Source of the DNA: Nageia nagi
Taxonomy: Eukaryota > Pinophyta
Direction: 5' to 3'
NCBI GenBank assembly: GCA_050084985.1
Contig: JBITNC010000001.1
Location: forward strand, 164,052,001-164,116,000
DNA length: 64,000 nt
The translations under genes were made by a program, and so were the position numbers. Positions 46,511-54,580 of this stretch are shown here, in pieces. A model generated the notes under the pieces. That model saw nothing but the letters and a program-made list of their open reading frames with translations. It had not been told where the DNA came from and made no database searches. The first letter of the stretch is position 1, and each line of letters opens with the position of its first letter.

Positions 46511-46794
46511 AAATAATCCTTAAAATCAAAAAGCTAGGTCAGTAATCTTGCCTATACAAAGAAGAAGAAGTGGATTTTATTATGTTACACAAGAAGGAAG
46601 TTTCCTAGGTTGCTATGGATGTCTATAATTACCTTAAATATCACACAATTCCATAAAATTTTGATAAAAATGAAAAGGTAAGATTAAAGAGATTAGCTCT
46701 TAAGTATTTCATTATTGGTGATATATTGTATAGAAGGTCATTTGATGGAGCTTTATTGAGATGATTAACACATCATGAAATAGAAACAACACTT

Positions 46795-47640
46795 TAGCAA
46801 GTACATGAAGGCATATGCGAGGGGCATTTTTATGCAAAAGCATTGTATACAAAGCTCCTATGCATAGGATACTATTGGCCAACAATGGAGGAATATTGCA
46901 AGGACTATGTCAAGACTTGTTTACAATGCCAGAAACATGCAAATCTAAAAAAAAACCAACACAAGAGCTTAACAAAATAGTGTCACCATGTCCTTTTGCA
47001 ATTTGGGGCATTGACATAATTAGTTTGATAAATCCACACTCAAGAAAAAGGCATAAATTCATCATTACAGTAATAAAATATATGATAAAATGAGTAGAGG
47101 CAATTCCAATGAAATCAATTACATAAGAAAAGATTATAAATTTCCTAATTGAGTACATCATCACAAGGTTTGGCATTTCAAAATAGTTGATAATGGTTAA
47201 TGGACCAAACTTCAAAGACAAGGATATGAAAGCTTTCTGCAAAACATTTCACATTGATCAAAAAATTTGTTCGATTTACTACCCACAAGGAAATGAAAAA
47301 GCGAAGGCATCTAATAAAATAATAAAGAACATACTATACAAAACATTGGATAAATACAAGAGAGATTGGCATGAATAATTACCTTATGCATTATGGGCAT
47401 ACATAACAAGTGTGAGAACTGCAACAAGAGTAACTCCATTCTCATTGGTCTATGGTGATGAGGTAGTTGTGTCATTAGAACTTGAAATCCCATCTCTAAG
47501 AATATCATTACATGGATACATACAAGATGAAGATGCTAGAAAAGCAAGGCTACAGCAATTAGGATCTCTTAATGAAAAAAAATTCATACTATTGAATATC
47601 AAAAAGCATATCACGCAAGGTTAAAAAGAGCCTTCACTAA
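46795..47640 (+). pseudogene. Gypsy integrase
   Basis: Zinc-binding part: 'HEGICEGHFYAKALYTKLL', 'GYYWPTMEEYCKDYVKTCLQ' and 'CQKH'. Core: 'FAIWGIDIISLINP' (first Asp in GID), 'LIMVNGPNFKDK' where the second catalytic Asp is Asn, 'YYPQGNEKAKASNKIIKNIL' with Glu, and 'VTPFSLVYGDEVVVSLELEI'. Frame changes and stops at several points. Confidence 0.85.
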
Positions 47641-47920
47641 AAAGATCAAGCCAAAAACTTTACAAGTAGGATACTTGGTGCTAAAAGAAAATATAAACAA
47701 GACTACTGCAAATGATGAGGTAAAAGGAAAATGAAGGGTATGGGTTCATGCCTCAAAAGTCAACGATGCATCTAACTGAGGTACATGTATATTACAGTTC
47801 ATTTTAATTTCAAGTTATGTTTTTTTATTTAAAAATGATGTCGGTCCCATATTTTTTTCTTGCATGTCATTGATGCCATAAAATTTAAATAGTAAAATTA
47901 AAATACAAAAATATTACGCA

Positions 47921-48285
47921 TAATATCTTTAGATCAGGGACATAAAATGTCTAATCATTGATAGCTAACAATACGGCTAGTGAGGGTTCACTCACTTAAA
48001 TATAAACTTATGATGTAACCATAAGTAGGGATGTTGACATTGGCCCATACCCAATGTATGATACACCTTATTGTGTATCCAAAATTGTTATGCTGACAAC
48101 CATAAAGGCATAATATCTTCATATTAGGGACATAAAAAGCCTAATCATTGATGGCCAACAATACAACTAGTTAGAATTCACTCACTCAAATGTAAACTAG
48201 TAATGCAACCATAAGTGAGAATGTTGACATTGGTTCATACCTAATGGGCAATATATTTCACTATGTATCCAAAAACTTTGCTATA
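47921..48285 (+). repeat. About 190 bp tandem duplication in gypsy 3' region
   Basis: 47921-48110 and 48111-48285 repeat in order: 'taatatctt', 'gggacataaaa-g-ctaatca', 'ggttcactcac'-like and 'gttgacattgg--catacc' blocks. It lies between integrase and the polypurine tract, a region with no recognisable coding. A further open stretch (48397-48678) has no domain I know. Confidence 0.75.
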
Positions 48286-48733
48286 TTTCTAACATAATCT
48301 TTTTTCATAGGGTATTTTCTAATCTACTTTTTTTCCATAAGTTTATATATATATTCAAAGGATTCAAATCATCCATGTCATTAAAGTACAAATGACATGG
48401 TGTTAGTGTTGTTCATTATACCTCAACAAGACTTAGAATGGTCAAAAAACCTCCTATGTATCCAGATATGGACGCTACAATGTCAAACTCCAAGCAAAAA
48501 AGATGGAGTAGTTAATTCCATACTAAAGTATAACAAGGGGCAAATTGTAATGATATTTTGTCTTGGTTGCAACAACAAAGGAGCTTTCTTGGGAAAACCA
48601 AAACAAAAGGGGAAAATGAAGGGCCTACATCAAAAAATCATGTTGCTAAATAAAGAGTTCAAAATTATCAAAAAATAATTTCTTCTACTCTTCTTCTTTG
48701 GATATGTAACTCAATGTATTTCATTACAACTCC

Positions 48734-48747
48734 AAAGAGGGGGGAAA
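48734..48747 (+). other. Polypurine tract of the gypsy element
   Basis: 'AAAGAGGGGGGAAA' immediately before the 3' LTR. Confidence 0.85.
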
Positions 48748-49377
48748 TGTAGATGCTTAAAAATGAATTCTCATTGATTTATAATTCATTTTTATTGCAT
48801 CAAGAGATATTTATTGTAAAAAGGGGTTGAGATACACCCAAGGTAATGTATTTAATGTAAAAGGATAATCAAAAAATGTAAGTGGTATCAAATACCCATG
48901 AAGGCATCATTAACTATGTAATGTGTGATGATACCAAGAAAAATATAATATCCAAACATGGTTATAAAATAATATCAAAAAAAAAAGATTGATATATGAG
49001 CATATCATCATCAACTGGATAAGAAAAATTCATGCATATCATATATCTAAATAACAATCATATTTTGTAAAACAAACTACTCATAGATTTGTTATTACCC
49101 CTTAGTGACATCTCTTATATTTCTATTTGTGCATCTAGTTCTCAATGTTTTACATTGTCAATGGTGTACTAGTTCTAGGGTTGTTGACAACATTCATGTG
49201 ATGGTTCTGTTCATAATGATTATGCACAAGAGTTTATTATGATTGGTATTATCATATATGATAAGGTATGTTGTTTATTATTATAATAATTGGTATATTT
49301 TAGATGTATACTTCAATATTTGAGCTATAGAGAAATAGCATCATGTTTATTGCATTACATATTAATTCCTATATACA
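48748..49377 (+). repeat. 3' LTR of the gypsy element
   Basis: 630 bp from TGTAGATGCTTAAAAATG to 'cctatataca', followed by CCTAA, the near-match of the left flank CCTAG. Confidence 0.87.
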
Positions 49378-49933
49378 CCTAAATAAGTAGCAGGGAGGGT
49401 CCCAATTTGACATTAGAAGATCTGAGAAATTCCTTGACTTCTCCATTGAGGGGTATTAGAGAAGCATATATTGGTTTTATCATAGTTGATTTTCTAATCT
49501 AATGCTCTCTCATATTTTTCAAGGATAGACTTCATAATTCTAACCTCTTCGATACTTGCCTTACCAACTAGGATAATATCAGCCATGAATTGATGATGGG
49601 TTATAGGAGAGCAATTATGGGCACATTTGATCCCTCTAATGTTTCCCATATGATTTTCCCTTTTTAACAATCTTCTTAAAGCTTCAACCATTATGATGAA
49701 GAGGTAGGGTGATAGGGGGTTTCCTTGCCTTATTCCTCTAAAGGAGTTGGAAAATCTAGCTACTTCACCATTGATTATAACTGAAAAGATGGTTGATGAT
49801 ATACATATATTGATCCACATTCTCCACTAGTGACTTTGAAACCCAAATTTTTCTAATAGTTGGTCTAGGAATTTCCATGAAACTCAATCATAAGCCTTAT
49901 ACATATCTAATTTAATGATCATGGCTTCTTCTC
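49378..49933 (-). pseudogene. L1-like LINE reverse transcriptase core (piece 2 of 3)
   Basis: Minus strand starts 'EEAMIIKLDMYKAYD' (catalytic Asp in KLDM) and 'VSWKFLDQLLEKFGF', then 'FSNSFRGIRQGNPLSPYLFI' (RQG.PLSP box). The catalytic FADD box is changed to 'FMADI' near 49585. It ends at 'LPATYLG', which continues across the gypsy insertion at 41529. Flanked on both sides by later insertions. Confidence 0.88.
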
Positions 49934-50385
49934 TGTTAGAATTTGTAATGAAATATTGTGAATATCTAAACTCCTTGTAAATTCAATTAATCCCTTAAGG
50001 TATCTTTAATATGTAGACTTTGACTTTACCAAGTGGTTAGTTGGTAGGTTAAAGTTAGGTGATACATTTATTGTAACCCTAACCTTACCCTTGGGTTAAA
50101 GGGAGGTTAGGGAGGTGCTCTCAAGCTATAAATAGAGGGCCTCTCCTCTTGTAACATAACTAAGTTTTTGGAGTAAGATTACTCTACTAGTTGTGTAGGA
50201 GAGGAAGAGAATAGTTGTAAGAGGGGCATACTTGAGAATTGAGATACTAGTTGTGGATGTACTCCCAAGGAGGGAGGAACCACATTACACTTGTGTTATC
50301 TTGTGTGATTGTGTTATCTTGTGTATGATTGAGTTTCCTAGTCTTGGTCCTTGAGGATTTGTTTAGATCTAGATTAAATCCTTCA
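49934..50385 (+). repeat. 5' LTR of the young copia element
   Basis: 452 bp, TGTTAGAATTTG...AAATCCTTCA. TATA box CTATAAATAG at 50126-50135 marks the U3/R region. The GTGG...CCAC hairpin lies at 50253-50283. Confidence 0.96.
50126..50135 (+). promoter_or_regulatory. LTR TATA box
   Basis: CTATAAATAG, 192 bp into the 5' LTR; the same site lies at 58547-58556 in the 3' LTR. A TATA at this place is kept in all the related copia LTRs in the window. Transcription would start about 30 bp downstream. Confidence 0.75.
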
Positions 50386-50387
50386 AT

Positions 50388-50399
50388 TGGTATCAGAGC
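50388..50399 (+). other. Primer-binding site (initiator Met tRNA type)
   Basis: TGGTATCAGAGC two bases after the LTR, an exact match to the canonical plant copia primer site. Confidence 0.93.
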
Positions 50400-50400
50400 T

Positions 50401-50577
50401 TGGTGTAGAAGCTCTTCTTCTTGGTGTAGAAGCTCTTCTTGGTGTGGAAGCTCTTCTTCTTGGTGTAGAAGCTCTTCTTGGTGTAGAAGCTCTTCTTCTT
50501 GGTGTAGAAGCTCTTCTTCTTGGTGTAGAAGCTCTTCTTGGTGTGGAAGCTCTTCTTCTTGGTGTGGAAGCTACATC
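50401..50577 (+). repeat. 18/21 bp minisatellite directly after the primer site
   Basis: Nine copies of GGTGTRGAAGCT joined by CTTCTT or CTTCTTCTT spacers, giving distances of 21,18,21,18,21,21,18,21. The related element at 1784 has only one or two such units after its primer site (1745-1768 minus). All spacings are multiples of three, so open frames on both strands here are an artefact of the repeat. Confidence 0.93.
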
Positions 50578-51009
50578 TTGGTGATCCTTCTTCATTCCTC
50601 ATCTTACACTCCATTGGTGAGGTAAATTCCAAGAGAAGGTATAAATTTCCTTCTCATTTGGTTATTTTATGGATTATTACATGATGCTACTAACACATTA
50701 CTTGCTATGTGTTAGTCCTTTTAAATTATGATTAACAAGTTGCAATTTTTTTTTACTAATCCTCTATGTTACTTGCAATTTTTAAATTGCTATAATTATT
50801 TTAAAAAGGGTTAGTATACAAAAATTGTATTTTTTTCATATTATATTGAACTTAAATGTATGTGTTGGTTCAATTTATCAATATATGATGAAACTTGCAA
50901 TATATACTAACATTAATTATGTTATTACTATTTGCTTAAAAATAGTAATATATTATTGTGAAATTTCTCATATCTATACTACCATTTTTTATGTTAATGG
51001 TATTTTTGG

Positions 51010-51143
51010 TGAGGCATGAACATTTACAAAAAAATTAGAGAGGAGGACAATTGTTTTTTGAGTTCTACTACAAAATTTTTTAGGGGCACAATAATATATA
51101 TATATATAAATTTTTTTAAATTTGTTTAAAATATAATCAAAAA

Positions 51144-51182
<39 letters not shown>

Positions 51183-52350
51183 AACATTTAAAGGGGGGGG
51201 GTCACGGTTAAATAAATTAAAATCATATAAAAATTATTTAAGGGGGGGTCAAATAAAATATAAGCACGCAACCGCCTCTAGAGTGGTGGTGGCTCCTCCC
51301 ACAGCTGCAGCGTGCGATCGCCTCCACCTTAATTTTGTTTGCCCTGGTAGACCTGTCTGCAACATGTGAAAGTAGACCCCATTTCATAGACTGCAATGAT
51401 CACCGAAATGTAGTCTTCTATCTCTAATGCATGTAGGATATGCCCAACATGGATACGTTGAACAGCTCCGCGTATAGTTTCATGGACTACGCTGATCACC
51501 AACTTGTATGCACATGCAAAACATCGAAAGGCACGTAGGATATGCACAAAACATAGAGAAGGCTCCTGCAAATTGTTTGACAAAATGCCTCCTCACGATG
51601 TCATCTCCACGATGCAGACACCATTTTATGACCTCCAATAATCGTCGGATCTGCACAACGTAGGAAAGGTATTTTATCTATTCATTCCCTCCATTTTGAG
51701 CTACTCGTAAGAACATTCAAATCCATAAGACCACATTCGATAAGGCATTTTTTTAGACAGTATCGATCGTAGGCTCTACACCAAACAGATACAAGGACCT
51801 GTGAATTGTTTGAATTACCTCCCCAAACTGCCATGCACACAGGATTTGCCCAAACTGGATACGTTGAACAGCCCCATGAAGTGTTTGACATGATGCAGGA
51901 TGTAGACCATGAACTACGATGATCGTAGAATATGCACAACACTGCATGATGTAGACACCATTCCATGGACTGCACTACTTGCCGGATATGCACCAAACGA
52001 TGGAGGGCTCGTCAGCTGGGTGCGACCATGGAAGCGTAGATAAGGCACGTGAATTGTTTGCCAAGATGCATGATGCAAACACATTTTATGGATTATAATG
52101 ATCATATTATATGCCTCAAACAAATACATTGAAAGGCTCCTCCGTGAACTGGGCTGGTCAACAGCCGCCCCACGCGCCTCACGCGACCTCCACTGCCCTA
52201 TGTGGCCTCCTTGCCACCTTGGACTCCCTCTACTGCCCAGCCTCTCACACCCCATGCAACTCACCACCCTTCTACACACTTTGGTCTCCCTTGCCACCTT
52301 TTCCCAGCCTCTCCACCTCTATGAGGCTTACACTTGGCCCTTCTAATTTT
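51010..52350 (-). repeat. GC-rich cassette in copia leader (copy 2), degenerate repeat array
   Basis: It starts with TA microsatellites (51098-51112, 51152-51177) and G7-G9 runs (51195, 51243), then is less AT-rich to about 52350. Recurrent words occur in the same order at roughly 100-140 bp: 'catgatgtagacaccatt', 'atggactgcaatgatc', 'taggatatgcacaaca', 'ggatacgttgaacagc', 'gaattgtttg'. At least six degenerate units lie between 51345 and 52140. Segments match the cassette at 380-1400 in inverse genome orientation, same orientation relative to the copia element. Coding not evident. Confidence 0.65.
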
Positions 52351-53613
52351 TTTTTGTCAACTCTAGTTGTTGGGTCTTTAATTTTTTACCCACTACAAAT
52401 TTGATTTGATTTTTTTTTTCCTTGGTCAAAATTAAACATTTAAAGGTTTTTTCCCTAAGTCTTTTTTAAGTAAACAAAGGCCCTATTTACTTACCATGCC
52501 TATTTCAAAGCCCAATTATAGCATCCAAGTTTTTAGGGATCACACATTACTTGAAAAACACGGGGAGAAACCATACTTAAACACAATTTTTTAGCATCCA
52601 AGTTTTCGCACTTTAAGTAAAAATGGGGGAATTTTTATAAATTTTTACTTAAATCTTTATGGATCTTGCATGCTAAGTTTATAATGCATGCATGTTAAGT
52701 TTATAATGCATGCTTCTTAACCTTGTTAGGAATAAAGCATGCTTAGTACTTAAAATTTTAAGTTAAATAATGCATGATACATGTTTATTACTTAATTTTA
52801 AGTCATGGAATAATACATGTTTAAGTTATGGATTAATGCTAAGTAGGACTTAGCCTTTGTAAAATTCATTATTTTTGAACTTGAGCAAAAAAAATGAAAA
52901 ATGTAAAAGTCCTTTAGGGGTTAGTACAAAACCCATTGGACTCTTAAGGTTTCAAGTTCGTGTGGATGGAGTATTTTCACTTTACTTTATATTTTTGCAC
53001 ATTTGCTTTATACTTGCAAATACACAAAATATTAAAAGTAACCCCTAAAATGAACACATCCACATGTATTCTTCCACAACATGACTTGTTTGGGGAGCCA
53101 CGAGGTGAGGATAGGGCAGACTGGAGCCTTTTTAGTCTGAAGACCCAAGTGGTGGTAAGTCCATCTTAATTGCCCCTAAGACCTATGTTGGATTGGACAT
53201 AACTCTATTAGGTGGACAGGCATGTGTGTAGTGATACCACATGTCCGCATGTCCATTCAGGGATTATCCTGATAACCTAGGAGGAAAACTGAAAACCTTA
53301 ATCAAGATAATTAAAATGGCCGGTCCAAGATACGTCGGATCCTTGGAAAATAGTTAGTACTTCTCCTTGTGAGAGTATATTACTGACCAAGGTGAACTGG
53401 TTGAGGACTGGTAGTACCTGGGCTCCACCTTGCAGGCATCCAGGTGAAGGCCTAATTCTATACAAGAAAACAACCCCAACTAAATCCTTCTACAGATCGT
53501 GGGTAATAAGTTTGCACATGTGGGACATGTTTGCTTATTAGATGTTTTATATGTATAGATGGAAAATTGTAAAAGTTTGCATTCTTATTGCATATTTACT
53601 TTTTTTTGTAGCA
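52351..53613 (+). other. Conserved copia leader before gag
   Basis: Noncoding. 52610-53613 is shared with element A (13870-14716 and 20762-21053) and, inverted, B (30917-32215). It contains GCATGC/CATGCATG words (52668-52745) and strongly kept blocks near 53205-53290. The gag ATG is at 53614. Confidence 0.8.
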
Positions 53614-54580
53614 ATGGTTGAAACCTTCGTTCCCAAGCATATACTCAATGGTTCCATCTTTAGAATATGGGAACCTCGTATGAAAGTCAAGTTACACGCA
53701 AGGAAGCTGTGACAGACAGTTACTGAAGACTTGGTTGCTCCTACCGATGAGAAGGCTCTTGAAGTATACAACTCAAAGAATGAGTTAGCAACTTCAATGA
53801 TTTATCGTGCAGTTTCAGATGATGTCCTTCTCATGATCTCTTCATCAACTTCAGCAAAGGAAGCTTGGGATAGGCTAAAGAAAATTTACCTTGGTCAAAA
53901 TTTTCAAGGAGGTTCACTATTCTACAAAAATTGTTGCAATATCGTCAAGGTGAAGATGAAAGTGCCTCTATCTACTTGAACAAAATCATTGACCTCAGGA
54001 CACAACTGGTTGGTTGTGGGTGCAACTGGATCAATGATGAGTTCATGGTCTTCATCATTCTTCAAAGCCTTACTACAAAGTTCAGTAACTTTATCACGGT
54101 TATGAAAACAAGGCTCGATGATGAAGAAGATGTCATCTCTCTTGATAACCTTTCTAGACTCCTTCTGAAGCATGAGGAAACTTTGAATAAGAAAATGTTG
54201 AACCTTTCTCCAAAGGACAATAGCATTGCTCTAGGAGCAACCAAAACTCCTTTCAAGAAAAAGTTCAAATATTATAAATTTAAAGATAACAAGTTCTCAT
54301 CTACCTTCAGGAAGTATGAGAAAAAGGGCAACAATAATGGCAACTTCAGGCAAAGGAATGACAAAGCTAGATCAAGCAATCCAACATCTCAGGAAAAGTT
54401 TGATGGAAATTGTAACTTTTGTGGCATCTTTGGGCACAAAGAGTATGATTATCACAAAAAGAAATTTGCTAAAAAAGGAAAGGGAAATGCAAATGTGAGA
54501 AATTTCAATAATAGAAAGAAGAACAAGCATACTGCTACTATTGCCTACTACTCAATGACTCAAACTGTTTCAAATGATTG
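53614..54580 (+). pseudogene. Copia gag (capsid and zinc knuckle), broken
   Basis: The ATG at 53614 starts 'MVETFVPKHILNGSIFRIWE', the family gag start. A TGA (53710-53712) cuts it after 32 codons. Capsid (UBN2/DUF4219-type) motifs follow: 'NELATSMIYRAVSDDVLLMI', 'AKEAWDRLKKIYLG'. A frameshift near 53905-53930 moves the frame. The rest reads on with 'SIYLNKIIDLRTQLV' and 'FIILQSL'. A Lys/Asn-rich linker precedes the zinc knuckle 'CNFCGIFGHKEYDY', where the last Cys of CCHC is Tyr. Gag packages the element RNA. With these lesions no full gag can be made. Confidence 0.85.

Larger units (their letters stand above)
41530..49377 (+). mobile_element. Ty3/gypsy Tat-lineage element, decayed
   Basis: LTRs 41530-42167 and 48748-49377 surround a degenerate gag-PR-RT-RH-aRH-INT order. 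Two RNase H domains (one after RT, one archaeal-type before INT) mark the plant Tat lineage. It interrupts the LINE: joining the minus strand across it restores the reverse transcriptase stretch LPATYLGMPFF. The target duplication is CCTAG/CCTAA, one mismatch. The N-terminal part of gag is deleted (gag remains start 31 bp after the LTR). A solo LTR is inserted in RT. Many stops: non-functional and older than the copia at 49934. Confidence 0.9.

Noticed and set aside
46910-47242. 110-codon minus-strand frame
   Set aside because: Antisense of the gypsy integrase, whose plus-strand motifs are clear.
50329-50632. Four overlapping open frames on both strands with repetitive proteins (Ser/Arg/Leu-rich)
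   Set aside because: They are a side effect of the 18/21 bp minisatellite whose spacings are multiples of three; the region is the untranslated leader right after the primer site.
51682-52404. Cluster of overlapping frames, including a 127-codon minus-strand frame
   Set aside because: Same cassette as above; the peptides repeat the degenerate repeat words and match no family known to me.
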